Below, one piece after another: positions 8,606 to 20,278 of a stretch of DNA of 64,000 bases (positions within the stretch are counted from its first letter, which is position 1; each line of letters opens with the position of its first letter). The notes under the pieces were generated by a model. The model was not told where the DNA came from. It searched no databases and saw only the letters and a program-made list of their open reading frames with translations. Both the position numbers and the translations under genes were made by a program. The stretch covers positions 4,650,001 through 4,714,000 of the forward strand of contig OX596335.1 in assembly GCA_951394405.1 (NCBI GenBank), written 5' to 3'. This DNA comes from Coprinellus micaceus (lineage: Eukaryota; Basidiomycota; Agaricomycetes; Agaricales; Psathyrellaceae).

Positions 8606-11470
8606 CTAAGTATGGTTGTCGATACCATCCAAATCAAAACCGAGTCCAAGCGACTCCCGGATCCCATCCCAAATATCATCAAACGGAGGCGCCACAGATT
8701 CCAGGCCCCCCGACCCCACCTCCAATTCCTCAGACACGCCATGAGAATAACACATGTCGAGCGCCTTGAGGTTTGGAAAATAAACCTCAATGAACCCCGT
8801 GACAAGCTCTGGCGAATCGATGGGTGATTCGCCCACGGAAAGCTTGCGCAATTTGGCATATACGCGACGTGGGGCCCTGGTACCGACATTCAGATCGCGT
8901 GAGGTGAGACTCCCCCACTCGAAGGGTCAGTAGTTGTAGGGATGGGCTAGTGGGTGATGGTGCAGTCTGTTCGCTGGGCAGCTGGGTAGTGTCAAAGCGC
9001 AAGCCGAGGTGGCGGAGGCCTTGAACGATATTGAGGACATTGTGGTGATCGAAGGCAGGCATACGGCCATGAGAGTATTGCATCGAGCAGAGATCGAGAT
9101 GTTGCAGGTGCGGCCAGGTCTCTACAAACTTCGGGATGTCCTCTCTTCGCAAACGCATCTCTCCTCCGCACCGAATGACCAACGTCGTCAGTTCTGTGAA
9201 CTGGCTGAGATTCCATAGGTCTACGTCTTCCCTGCGGTTCTCGTCGTCGTCCAAGTCAACGTCCAAGGGCTCCCGAGGCAGCCTTTCATCTTGTTTGGTG
9301 CAGTCGTAGAACTCAAGGGATCGAAGAGAGTGGGGGTTGCAATAGTGTTGAATGACGTCAATGACGATTTGACATCCACCGGGGTGGATGTCACAAGGAC
9401 ATGTCACCTTAAGATGCTCGAGCTTGCACCCTGGGGGCAGGAATTGGAGGATCAAACCAGCGTAGAAGAAGGTCCAGGATCGGATTATCAGGCTACGAAG
9501 TGACGAGAAAGAGGTGGGCTCCGCGCGGCACGCCGCGGCGAGCAGTGTAGCCTCTGCCCCCATCTTATCCGCCATCCCCAACAGCCCAAACGCCGTATCG
9601 TTGATCTCCAGCCGCCGCAGCTTGGGTAGGTTGGCCAGAGTGCGAAATATATCCGGAAAGAATATGATCCGTTCGAGAATCACGACCTCGAGATTAGAAC
9701 AGGGGAAGGACGGTGAGACTATAAAGTCAGCCGCAGACTGGCGGGGGACGGCCGTGATCAGACGCAGCTCTTGCACCTGGGGAAGGCGGTCCATGGTGGA
9801 GAGTATCGAGCCAGCATAGAGGGGACGTCCCACGTCGCGCCACTCTACACCACCAATCGTCGCGGGCATCTGATGGTTAGCCAGCTTGGGATGTATGCGG
9901 GAGAGCGGACGGGATCACTTACGACCATCATTACGCTAACCTACGGCTGCTCCTGTTGGGGAGCCGAAAACTGAGCTGGGGCCGGTCACAGGCTCCCAAA
10001 GGGTTCTCCCAAGGACATTCCTTTCTGGACTGTACCAGGGATAGCCTGTGAGAACCGAGAACAAAATTCCCCAAGTCCTTTGACCCGGCCCTAAACTTCC
10101 CACAGTCAGCTGCCACGCCTTGACGTGGAATCGAAATACCTTTCACTTTCTTGTCCATTCCCTTTCATTCTCTCAGAGAGCCCCTTCGCTCAAGTCGTCT
10201 GCTGGCAACGTTCTTTGAAGGTAAGGCCCCATCATCCGGCTTCTCTCTTTTTTGTCGACTGATACTCAGTCTTTTCCGGCAGCTGTGGGTCCAGACTAGG
10301 AAAACTGGGGGAGAGTGGGGCGAGCTGGAGGGAGTTTCCATGCCGCCAGTGAGTTACTCATTTCCCAAATGTCCTCGGTTAACCATTATTCTCTGCCAAG
10401 AACCTCCAGGTCATTGTACACCCCTCGAAGCAACACGTGATTCCCTCCCCCACCATCCTCACTAAGCCTCACTACCCATTCCACCAACACCACGTCGCCA
10501 CATCGCCAACAGCGTGCCTCCGTCGTCCGAGGAGTAGAAGGATCATTTAGTACTTGGTAGACATGTATACACCACTCTAGTTAAATAATTGTGTATCCGT
10601 TTTAGTAAACCAATGAATACACATATTTCCCCCCCCCCCCACCCTATACTGCCCAGCAACGATAAGCCCGATTAAATACATACGACCTGTCTAGCCATGA
10701 CCAAAATCTGCCCGCCTGTTCCCGTGGTACCCTCGGCTAACCCGTGGAGAGACCGAGGGATATCTTCTGGACATCCCTGTCCTTGGTTAACCGAGGACAC
10801 CGGAATTCGCTGACCCAGGGAGAGCCCAGGGCTGTCCCGGCATATCTCGGGGGATAGCGCCGGACTGACATGATGGGATCTCCTGGGTTGATGCCCACTC
10901 GATTGGTGGTGTAGGTCAATACTGCGAACGGTGTCTCCTATGAACAGGGTCATATAAGACGACAGCATGTCCAAGGGCCGGGTGGAGTGGGGCTGAATAT
11001 CGGGATCCGGATTCGGCCATTCGAAGTGTCGCAAAAGGGGGGAGAGTACGCCATGCCGATACTTAGTCGCCATTTGGATGGCGCCTAAGGCTTCTATGGA
11101 CAAAAACCGGTCCTGTGCTTCAAGGCGAAGGGTCAAAGTCCGAATGCGATGGGCGTAGACGGTCAGATATCGATTCAAGTCCTCCGCTGTAATTGTCCTT
11201 TGTAGGCACTATTTCATGGTTCGGTTCAGAACGGTATAATCATATCTCGCTACGCAAGTATCCGCTCACCATCATTTTCCCGTTTTGTACCAGAAGGTCG
11301 TCGGGCAGACAGGCGATGAGCGGTTGAAATGTAGCGATTTCGCGCCAAATCCGATCCAGGGCGGGCTCAACGAATGCTCGACAGGTCAATGCGACAGACA
11401 GAGATGTGCTCTGGTCCACCCCATCGCATACGAGATGTAGAATCTCAGGAATACTTAAGCAACGGGACAT
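8606..11470 (-). pseudogene. F-box/LRR gene split by an inverted-repeat element and frameshifted at its 3' end
   Basis: On the minus strand, exon 1 is 11470-11270 (MSRCLSIPEILHLVCDGV; LTCRAFVEPALDRIW). The intron is 11269-11209 and exon 2 starts at 11208 (DLNRYLTVYAHRIRTL). At the TA at 10912-10913 the frame is interrupted by a 1064-bp element and resumes at 9847-9846. Joining the two sides across one TA gives I-D-L-E-W, as expected from the intact paralog at 42895 (VDLEWHNNG). Downstream the LRR region is open (WPHLQHLDLCSMQYS, LRFDTTQL). At about 8920 LRVGES shifts frame, and 82 bp further on LSVGESPIDSP appears in another frame and runs to KALDMCYS. So there are two lesions, an insertion and a 3' rearrangement. 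The closest intact relative is 42895-44526. Confidence 0.85.
9848..10911. mobile_element. 1064-bp non-autonomous DNA transposon with terminal inverted repeats and TA target duplication
   Basis: The ends are inverted copies: CACCACCAATCG then GGGCATC on the left, and the same 12-mer (as CGATTGGTGGTG) with GATGCCC inside it on the right, with a 3-4 nt variable gap. Both ends are flanked by TA (9846-9847 and 10912-10913). Removing the element and one TA restores the coding frame of the host F-box gene. A TA duplication is typical of Tc1/mariner-type transposition (established knowledge). The interior has no recognisable transposase; its largest ORFs are about 100 codons and resemble nothing. It contains a C13 run near 10628. 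Family assignment is uncertain. Confidence 0.8.
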
Positions 11471-11540
11471 GATAGTGGTTCAAGGTTAGGTGCCGCCGAC
11501 TGAATGGCCACCAGCCGCCAGTCGTTGGCTCATCAGCTTA

Positions 11541-11552
11541 GGTTAGGGTTTG
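11541..11552 (-). promoter_or_regulatory. telobox-like motif in a divergent F-box promoter
   Basis: GGTTAGGGTTTG (reverse complement CAAACCCTAACC) lies in the 210-bp spacer between the minus-strand family member starting at 11470 and the plus-strand member starting at 11681. It is about 71 and 129 bp from the two start codons. A second half-repeat, TTAGG, adjoins it. Confidence 0.45.
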
Positions 11553-11680
11553 TCGCCAAGCAGGAGCTGCCGCCGGACTGTGGTCGCGTCTTTTTCCAAT
11601 ACGACCACCATCTATACCCACAACGCCATTTCAGCACAGAATACGAATATCAAGTCCCCAAAGTCACACGTGTATTTGAT

Positions 11681-13280
11681 ATGCACCACTGTCTGGATGT
11701 TTTGGAGGTCCTGCACTCTATTTACGAGGAGCTGGACCTCACAGACTCACTCCACCTGGCTCTGACCTGCACGGCCTTTCTTGAGCCAGGTCTTGACAAC
11801 ATTTGGTATGGACTCGACTCTTTCGACCCCTTCATTTGTTGCCTTCCAGACGATCTGCTGGAATCAACAACAGTGGACCTCGATGACGATTGCTACGACA
11901 TCTATGTACGAAGGCATCGGCACCTACGTTTACGGAAAACCTCCTGACCAATATTTTTGTATACAGACTCTTTTCCGAGATCCTCAGGAAGAGGACCTAC
12001 ACCGATACCTTACATACTACTCCCCACGGATTCGCCAGTTTGAATTTGAACCCGAGGACGCGACCGCAGTACTATCGATCGAAACGCTGCAAGCCTTGCA
12101 GCTAGTATTAGGCAACCAGCCCGGAATTCTTTCGCCTAATCTGCGAAGCTTTGGGTGGTTCATCCCTGCATGCACTCCCCGACTCGGAGAAACGTACCGC
12201 CAACAACTCTCTCCGTATATGTTACTCTTTCTGAGCCAGAATATCACCTCGCTGAACGTCAGACTCGAAATAACCGACACACCCGTCCATAGAACAGCAG
12301 TGCGTATGGCCGTCCAACGCCTTGGACCTCAGCTGGAGTACCTAGCAGTCCTCGGACTCCATCTCCTCAACTATCCCAGCTCAGGTTACCCTTGGGATCA
12401 ACTCCAGGTTCTTGATCTTACCGGACTGTTTGTGGACGACATTCCGCGCTTAGCCGCCCTCCCTCGCCTCGCCAAGCTCATCGTCGAGGACTTGGACTTC
12501 TGGGAGGATGAAGATGCCTCGAGGGTACAATCGTTCTCCATTCTGAAGGGCTTCTCCTCCTTGGAGTACCTGGAGGGGACGAGCGAGCGGTTCTCATACA
12601 TTGATCATATTCTCCGCCATCTCTCCCCAACGAACATTTTGAAGACGGTAGTTTGGGAACAATGGACCCCTTCGACATCCGAAGTCAATAATTTCATAGA
12701 TATTGTCGGCCGGCGCTGTTCCCCAACCTCGTTGGTTCGCGTGAAAATGCTGAACCCCCCACGGCCGGACGGGAAGGTGACGGACGTACTGCAGGAGCGA
12801 ATTTACATTTCGCCCCTTTTTGCTTTCGGAAACATGGAGGAAGTCGACCTTGACTTGGCCTCGGACCTCCAGCTTTCTCCCGGCACTCTTTCTGACATAG
12901 GCCGTGCCTGGCCAAGGCTTCGACGGCTGCTCCTCTGCGCGGCGCTCGCCCACCACTCGAAGCCTCTGATCAATCTCGACCACGTGCTAGAACTTGCAGA
13001 TGCTCTCCCCTCCCTCCAAGTTTTGGGACTACGATTTGACGCGACCAAATTTACGGAAGAACGGCGCCGCCCAGCGAACATCCCCCCTTCCGCATTGCAT
13101 ACCCTCCACGTTGGCAGTTCTCCTGTGGACACACCACCTCGGCTTGCGGCATTCCTCAAGAGAAACTTCCCCAAATTGAAGACGCTTGACGCTGATTACA
13201 GACCCGGCTACGACGGGGAGTCTTCCAACACGAAGCGGTGGAAGGTTGTTCAAAACATGTTCGAGGAGCCCCGGCTGTGA
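11681..13280 (+). CDS. F-box/LRR-like protein, intact (2 exons)
   Basis: Exon 1 is 11681-11905 (MHHCLDVLEVLHSIYEEL; LTCTAFLEPGLDNIWYGL), the intron 11906-11966 (GTACGA ... ATACAG) and exon 2 11967-13280, giving 512 aa. Exon 2 opens with DPQEEDLHRYLTYYSPRIRQF and ends with the signature GSSPVDTPPRLAAFLKRNFP, in which the usual I-x-S-P is V-D-T-P. A frame also runs upstream of the ATG from 11504, but the ATG at 11681 matches family starts. Its closest relative in the window is 41098-42708, which has a second exon of exactly the same length (1314 bp) and the same QEEDLHRYL opening. Confidence 0.88.
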
Positions 13281-13559
13281 AGGCTTCCTCGACGGGACCA
13301 GGGATAATGGCGATATGCGGGTACGGTCGTCAATATTGGTGCGAATGTTCATTAATACATATGCTTCCCAATCGTACCCCATTTCCTTTCGTCGTTCGCA
13401 CTATTTCGTAGTCTTTGGGCTCAGAACGGATTTAAGGCAAGTGGTGTGATAGTGAATAGGGAATCTTTCTGAGTTTTCTGAGTTTGCCCATGTCCACTCG
13501 GTTAGAAAGTGTATCTCTGTCGAAGAGAACGGTGGGCACCGACTAGATTACAACTGAAT

Positions 13560-13569
13560 AACCCTAACC
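13560..13569 (+). promoter_or_regulatory. telobox-like motif AACCCTAACC
   Basis: AACCCTAACC lies 140 bp upstream of the F-box start at 13709. Nothing else stands out in the 13281-13708 spacer. Confidence 0.4.
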
Positions 13570-13708
13570 TGGTGAATCCATTATCCGACCGTGGGCGTGG
13601 TGGCGCTGAATGGTGTCACAACTGCGGTCAAAGCGAGGAGCCGGCACATTTTCTTCCAACACCACCACCAACATACCCTGCTCGCAGCGCGCTCTCGTCG
13701 ATATTAGC

Positions 13709-15320
13709 ATGCACCGGTGTCTCCAAGTCCCAGAGGTCTTGAGTCGCGTAGCCGATGGGCTCCAACGGGGAGAAGCCTTTCGATTCGCGATGACCTGCAA
13801 GACTTTCCTCGAACCCGGCCTTGATGGGGTCTGGCGTAACATCGCCTCGTTCGACAGTCTGATCGCGTGTCTCCCAGCGGACTTATGGATCGAGGATATG
13901 CCCCCTCCCCAAGGCAGCCACGCTATCGTGTTGGTGAGTGCATTCGGAGCTGAGGTCCCCTACTCGAGTACTGAATACCTTGTAGAACCTCCAGCGTGAC
14001 CTCACGTATGAGGCCCTGCACCGGTATATAACCTACTATGCGCCGCGGATCCGAACAATATCCTTCACTCGATTTGGGAAAAAGATACCATCCACCGAGT
14101 CTTTTCGGGCCATGGAACTGGCCACTGAATTCCAACCAGGGGCTCTGTCACCTCGTTTGAAGGAGTTCAGGTGGTTCGACGCGCTTTCGGCCAACCATTA
14201 CTTTGGAGAATCCCTGTCCAAGTTCTTGTCCTCCTCCATGTTTCTCTTTGTCGGAGGAACTGTGGAGGTCCTCCGCGCCTCAGTTTCTCGGCAGGAACCT
14301 CGACTTCACAGGGCGTCTGTTGACCTATCAATAAAACGTCTCTCCGTAAATTTAAAAAAGCTCACGATATCCGGAGAACAGCGCATCCACCATTGCCTCA
14401 AATCTTTTTCGTGGCCCCGGTTACGGGCCGTGTCTCTGACCGATGCGCCCAAAACCGCCATCCCTCGCCTAGCATCACTTCCTTGTCTCGAACACTTGGA
14501 AATTAATGGATTCTCCAAGGAAGACCTCCCCCCTGAGCCGCGCACAATTCACGGCTTTTATGGCCTCCGCACGCTCAGCGTCACTTCACGTTGCGTGTTG
14601 GATGTCAAGCCTATCCTTCAGTACCTCCCACCCAGCAACGTCCTCGAGGAACTATATTCGGAAGATTGGAATCTTAAACCTTCTCAACAAGAGCTACAGG
14701 ATGTCCTCATTACACTGAGGGAGCAATGCAACCCCGCTACCCTCGCCCGCTTGGCGTTCTCAGCAGCGCTTCGCCTGCATGGCGGGGAACCGACCGAGTT
14801 CGACGATTCGGACGAGATAGACCTATCTCCTCTCTACCCCTTCAACAGGTTACAGGACCTTTCATTACGTTATACCCGCAAAGTCCTAGTCAGCCCCGAT
14901 ATCGTTACGAAAATCCCAACAATGTGGCCACGGCTTCGGTCCCTCGTTCTTTGCCCATCGCTCTGCAGCAGCCACATCCCATTGATCAATCACGAGGACA
15001 TCGTTCGACTCGTCGATAGCCTCCCATCCCTCCGGGAGCTAGGTTTACAGTTCGACGCGACGAGGGTGCCTGAACGACAGCAGCATAAACCAGGGCGAAC
15101 CTCCAAATTGCGCACCCTCCGTGTCGGCGTCTCGCCGATATGTTCTCCGTCTCGCGCAGTGACATTCCTCAGGTACCACTTTCCATTCTTGGAAAGCCTG
15201 GACACCACGCACTACGGCGGACTGGCAATGGCAAAGTTGTATATTGCGAGGTGGCAAGTTGTCTTGGAAAGGTGGAATACTTCCCGTCTGGAACCGTCGG
15301 GCCTCTCTTTCCAGGCATGA
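13709..15320 (+). CDS. F-box/LRR-like protein, intact (2 exons)
   Basis: Exon 1 is 13709-13933 (MHRCLQVPEVLSRVADGL; MTCKTFLEPGLDGVWRNI), the 52-bp intron 13934-13985, and exon 2 13986-15320, giving 519 aa. An alternative acceptor 9 nt downstream would remove three residues. Exon 2 opens with ALHRYITYYAPRIRTI. It contains ATEFQPGALSPRLKEFRWF, a segment IDLSPLYPF, WPRLRSLVLCPSLC and LQFDATRV, and ends GVSPICSPSRAVTFLRYHFP. Its closest local relative is the disrupted copy at 38094-40592, which shares GALSPRLREFTW and NHEEIVRLV-type segments. The spacer to the next gene (15321-15627) shows nothing but a weak AAAACCTAAA. Confidence 0.87.
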
Positions 15321-15627
15321 ACAGGAACCGGGCGGGATAATCCACCGCATTACTTATACAAGTACGACCCTTTGTACTCTCCGTCTAACCAGCTGTTTAT
15401 CGTACCATTATCAATGAACTATCCTACCGGAACAGCCAGAGGAGGACGAGAGTGTCGGAACTCAAAACCTAAACGGCGCATGCCGAAAGGGTGGCTCATG
15501 CTGATCGCCCGGAACTCCTCTTGATTTGTTACCCCCATCATCTCCTCCTGCATAGAAGGCGCCAGCACACGCCGTATTCTCCCCTCGAACCCTTGGAGCC
15601 TCTCTGATACTGCCCGAGCCTCTCCCC

Positions 15628-17297
15628 ATGAATCAGTGCCTGCGTCTGCTCGAGGTTGTGCGGTCTATATGCGGCATGCTAGACAGGCAGAGTGCCCTTC
15701 ACCTGGCCCTTACATGCAGAGCGTTGTTGGAACCCGGCCTCGACGAGGTGTGGCGCGAATTGCGGAATTTCCATCCCTTCGTCGCTTGCGCACCCCATGA
15801 TGCGTGGATCGAGCAAAGAGTACTTTCCCGTACAACGCCAGGGACCTATGACAAGATTTTTGTGAGCATTGACTCGGTAGAGCATGTACCATTGCGACTG
15901 ATGTAGTCTACTTTACGGTTTCCTAGTCCCTCAATCGCCCAATCACACCTGCAGACCTGGATCGATACAGAGTTTTCTACGCTCCGAGGATCCGACGATT
16001 CTGCCCCTTTTACTTCACCAACGCGAGGAGGATGCTTTCGCCGGGGACCCTACTCGCCCTGCAGATTGTGACCGACCATAAACCGGGAGCGCTCTCTCCT
16101 TTGCTCAGAGAGTTCGAGTGGCCAGACCCCGACGATTTCGATCATATGTTTGGCGAGGATCTTGGCGGCTTGCTGTCTGCATATATGTTCCTGTTTCTGG
16201 GAGAAAGCGTGGAGTTCCTTTCTCTTCGGTGCGGGAGTGAGTACTCCTTCGTTCACAACACCTCGGTTCAGTCTGCCTTGGCCAAGTTTGGGCCCAGGTT
16301 GAAAACGCTTGATACTTTCGGAGATGACATCGCGCTCTCCTCTGTGCATTCTTTCTCCTGGGCACAATTGACGACCCTTCGTGTGGCGTTTGTCAAAACA
16401 TCCCACATTGGCATCATCGCTGCGTTACCCAGCCTCATTAGTCTCGATGTCACGGAAGTTCAACCTGACGTCAATCCGACGCATCATGCTCAACCCAGAC
16501 ACGCCTCGTCTTCTCCGATCTCGACTGTCGATAAGCGTGGCTTCCCCTCTTTGCGTACGCTGTCAGGCTATTCAGATAAACTCTCCGACGTCAACTACTT
16601 TCTGAAGCACCTCTCCTCACAAAATCACCTCAACTCACTATCGTGGTCTAGCTACGACGACATCCCACTCGTTGAGTGCCAGGAGATTCTCACCAATATT
16701 GGACAACTTTGTAGCCCTCCTGCTCTCCAACATTTGTCGTTGGAGGACGGCATCACTCGTTCCAGTACACCTAGGATTGATGAGCCGCTCGACATGGAAC
16801 CAAGGCAAATTGACATATCTGCCATGTATGTCTATGGTGGCCTCGTCGAACTGAATCTCTGCGTTAGCCAAAGCATTCAAGTTTCTCCACATGCACTCTC
16901 GCACATTCCGACGATATGGCCAAAGTTGAGGCGCCTTGTGCTATCACCTTCCTTCATGAGCAGCTATCTACCTGCCATCAACCATCGCCATCTCCTCGAG
17001 CTCTGCAGCCGGTCGCCCTCGCTCCACGAAGTAGGCCTACTGTTTGACGGTACCTTCATCTCAGCAGACGAGGAGGTGGGCAGCGGCCCTTCAAACGTAA
17101 CTATTATGCGGGTCGGAGAGTCTCCCATCTGTTCTCCGCCTCGCGTGGTGGCCTTCATCAGAGCAAACTTTCCGAGACTCGCCGTATTGGACATCGAGTC
17201 GCGGGATCGAAACGAAGAATCATCCGTCTTCAAGAAACGATGGGAACTAGTGAAGGCCAAGTTGAAGTCGACGCCTCCCGGTTCTTTCGTCTTGTGA
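15628..17297 (+). CDS. F-box/LRR-like protein, intact (2 exons)
   Basis: Exon 1 is 15628-15861 (MNQCLRLLEVVRSICGML; LTCRALLEPGLDEVWREL), the intron 15862-15926, and exon 2 15927-17297, giving 534 aa. The acceptor TCCTAG is chosen because it gives phase 0 and the family start of exon 2 (ADLDRYRVFYAPRI). The C-terminus has WPKLRRLVLSPSFM, GLLFDGTF and VGESPICSPPRVVAFIRANFP, then FKKRWELVKAKL. The FKKRW ending is shared with the damaged copies at 44598 and 56293, which form a subgroup. Confidence 0.87.
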
Positions 17298-17736
17298 CCT
17301 GCTAGTTTTGGAAGGGAAATAGAGGCACAGGCTCCGCTTTTTCTATCCGAACGACCCGCTACGCGGGTTACGCCCGCACCTTTCAAGTCTTATGCCTTAC
17401 AAATAGTTTAAGTCCCGCCCTAGAGCCTTCCCAGTTTCCTAGAGTCTTGGCTTGTAACCGTATTGGTTCTACATATGCTCTCCGCACCCCCGCACCTCGT
17501 CCCGAAGCTTTCCACTCACTCACCCATCCACCCATCCTCATCCTCTACACTCATTCCTTAAAAAAGTACCACTTCTTCCCTAAATTCTTTTCGTTCCCAA
17601 CCCTTCGCCCGTCTCTGTCGCACCTTATTCACTATCCTTTCGGCGAGCTCTAGCCCTATGTACAACTTTTGCTTCCCCATGGTAGTCGCAGCGCAAACCC
17701 GCCATTGATATCAACCTCCGCTTTGAGTGGTATCGT

Positions 17737-18345
17737 TTACTGGGCACTGCTTCCTCCGTCTGTACCCGTCTCACGAAAGAGAGCCAGGCGATCGACCTCC
17801 CGTCTTGGAAGCTCGTCAACGTCCACCGACGACTCCCCACGGAGCTCGATTTCAAGTTCTTTTAACTGTTGCAGAAACCCCGAATTTGGCGAGGCCTGCG
17901 GCCGTGCACGGACAACACATCCCAAGGCCGCCTTCAGCGTCATCCCGCGTTTCTTCATTAGGTACCCAACGATGATGGTGGGCGAACGAGACACCCCTGC
18001 TGAACAGTGAACGAAGATCTTCCCGGCGCCTTTCCTTGACTCGAGGGCGGTGTCGATGATTTCGACCGCCGAATTCAGAGTCGTTTTAAGCGAAGACGTG
18101 GTCGAATCGGTGAGTCCAAGTCGGTGGTATGCGACGTTGTCGACCTTGGGCGAAGGGGTGATCCCGATGCTCAGAACGTGATTGATGCACTTGGATGTGA
18201 GAAAAGACGTGGATGAAGCGGCAGAGCAAGGTCCTAGGTAGAGGCTATTGGGAAGAATGACAGACACTGCGTCAGAGGAGCTCCTGGGCCCTGATTTCTT
18301 TTTGCGTGGGGGCATGATGGAGGGTGCGGATGGGGCATACGCCAA
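17737..18345 (-). CDS. dual-specificity protein phosphatase (single exon, 202 aa)
   Basis: The catalytic signature HCSAGVSRSP (H113-P122) gives the C-x5-R loop, with Cys114 as nucleophile and Arg120 binding phosphate. The frame before it has the usual DUSP elements: ILPNSLYLGPCSAAS, INHVLSIG, and a candidate general acid at Asp80 (GLTDS). AALGCVVRARPQASPNSGFLQQLKELE is the typical C-terminal helix region. The N-terminus is basic (PPRKKKSGPR) and could aid nuclear location, but this is weak. Family knowledge: such enzymes dephosphorylate pTyr and pSer/pThr in proteins such as MAP kinases. The substrate cannot be read from sequence. The 17298-17736 spacer shows no gene. Confidence 0.9.
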   Translation of the reverse strand: MAYAPSAPSIMPPRKKKSGPRSSSDAVSVILPNSLYLGPCSAASSTSFLTSKCINHVLSIGITPSPKVDNVAYHRLGLTDSTTSSLKTTLNSAVEIIDTALESRKGAGKIFVHCSAGVSRSPTIIVGYLMKKRGMTLKAALGCVVRARPQASPNSGFLQQLKELEIELRGESSVDVDELPRREVDRLALFRETGTDGGSSAQ

Positions 18346-19137
18346 GCTTGGGAGGTGTCGTTCTGACGTTTGGGGCTCGAGTCATTCAACCTCCGCTTCG
18401 GGGAAAACCGAGCATCCATTCCCTTGTTCATTTCTCAAAGCCGGTTCCCACTAACCCGTAGCGGGAAGTGTGAGGATGTACTTACCGTTGAACGATACCC
18501 TTACCCCAGAGGCCATTACAGGGCCCCAGGACAACCAAGGAGAGATAGTCCGGTCCGGGGGAAATCTCAACCGGTGGGCGCTTAATTGCTGACAGGGGCC
18601 CCACTCCGCCATCACTCCCTCGTGACCATTCCTCAACCTGGCGCGCAACGGCAGGACCTGCCACCCTCCCCATCGTCCCATTAGCACTGCTACTATTCTA
18701 CTTCTCGCTCGTACCGTAGTAGGCATTTGACAAGATGAACGGAGATAAGATTAAATTAAAGGTCACGAGATCCTACGTCATGTTCGAATGTGGGGAATCC
18801 ACAAAAAGCAACATGGTGCAACTTGCATCATACTTACACCGCCCTGACCCCCAAGTTCACGACAATCACGCAGCAACCACGTTTTGGTCCCTTCTGGTGG
18901 GTAGCGTAATCACACTCGAATGTTTATAAAGTCTCACCGACCTGTTCCTCTTCTCCTATTCTGTGAATCACCTCATTTTGAACATAAGTACGCCGGTCGC
19001 AGTTCAACTTGACCCCGTTTCTCCTCCTTTTCTTTTGCAATCCTCGGTATTCTTCAAGAACTCGACTCTACAACTGACCTACCAATCTTCGACGACGATC
19101 TAACCGTCCCGACGACCTAACCCCGACTTCTACTACC
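18346..19137. other. intergenic region, no gene seen
   Basis: This is the divergent promoter region between the phosphatase and the MARVEL-like gene. The short ORFs on both strands lack conserved features. The last 150 bp, rich in CTTTTCTCC and C/T tracts, are the likely 5' untranslated region of the gene at 19138. Confidence 0.5.
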
Positions 19138-19862
19138 ATGGGTGCAGGCTCAGACTCTGCTATTCGAAGGGCACACCCTGTGCTCTTCGGCTCCATCGTC
19201 CTCTTTTCCCTGATCGAGGTGGGCCCTTCATCTTATCTCCAGGGGGCACATCTAATTGCGTTCATAGATGTGTATTTCGGCGTGGCTAACAGCCAGATAT
19301 AACTCGAGGCACGACTATCCTTTTGGCGCCGTCCGCACGCGAGTTCGCTATATCCTGTTCTGTTCAATATGGACGGCACTCGTGGGCGCTATCTTCATGA
19401 TCCTGTTCCTCGTAACGGCTGCTGGGTCCATCATGACGAGCGTAGCGGCAAACTTCATCTTGTGCGTGCCCCGACTCTCCTATACCTCACGGGCGGGGCT
19501 AACCGTTGCTCATAGCCTCGTGATCACATTCATCCTGTGGATCGCTGCCGCTGCCGCCATTACTGAGGCTCTAGGAGGAGGACTTTCCTGCAGTCACCAA
19601 AACTACTTCGCATACTGTGGTCAGATCAACGCCGTCGAAGGTTTCGCATGGTTGATTTGGTGCGTCGCCCTGTTTCATTCATACCTCCTTAACCTCTAGA
19701 CTCACATCTCGATCATCACCTCCACCCCCATCTCCACCCTTTTCGCACCACAGGATTTTGGTTACAATCACCCTCGTCATGGTCATCATCCGAGGGATTG
19801 CTGCTGCCCGTTCAGGCGCCGGCTATAGTGGAGGGCTCGTTGGCAACGACAACAATGCCTAA
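19138..19862 (+). CDS. four-helix MARVEL-like membrane protein (4 exons, 175 aa)
   Basis: The exons are 19138-19218, 19268-19461, 19516-19659 and 19754-19862, with introns of 49, 54 and 94 bp, all GT-AG and phase-consistent. The protein has four hydrophobic segments: HPVLFGSIVLFSLIE, ILFCSIWTALVGAIFMILFL, LVITFILWIAAAAAI and ILVTITLVMVIIRGIAAA. The third exon contains SCSHQNYFAYCGQINAVEGFAW, whose paired cysteines before the last helix are a common pattern in fungal MARVEL-domain proteins. Such proteins sit in plasma-membrane or vesicle membranes; no specific role can be assigned. The ORF running on to 20238 is taken as 3' untranslated sequence. Confidence 0.75.
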
Positions 19863-20278
19863 GCTTACCTCGACATCAAGACGTATGCTCTCCGTTTACC
19901 GATATCATTACCAACTTCCACTTCGACCCCTCCTCCCATTTGACGGACAGTTCTCCATCTCACGACGATGCTGGTCTCGACCAGTCCCCAATGCTTTTAC
20001 TCATGTAGTTGTCACGCCATGTTGTCCTTTTCGTTGTTGTAACATACGTTCTTTGTCGGATTTGAGACGAATACTAATCATTGTGAAACGAACAATCTGG
20101 CATAGAGCGCGCGTGGCATGGAACGGAGGGTGGCGACGTCATGATCGAGAGGCGATTGATATCGAGAACGATCGGACGCTGTGGGGTCTTGTGGGCGCCA
20201 ATCACTATTGCAGCAGCTGCTACGACTACCAACCATAGTCCCAGAGTCTACCGACGTGGCGGAACCTGGTAACGAACC

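Noticed and set aside
8491..8769. ORF through the A21 tract (poly-Lys)
   Set aside because: Produced by the homopolymer and overlapping the antisense F-box pseudogene; no conserved residues.
10151..10465. 104-codon ORF inside the TA-flanked element as a transposase
   Set aside because: Too short and without a DDE/D-type pattern or helix-turn-helix; not supported as a transposase.
19798..20238. 146-codon ORF after the MARVEL-like gene
   Set aside because: It overlaps the last spliced exon in another frame and has no conserved features; taken as 3' untranslated DNA.
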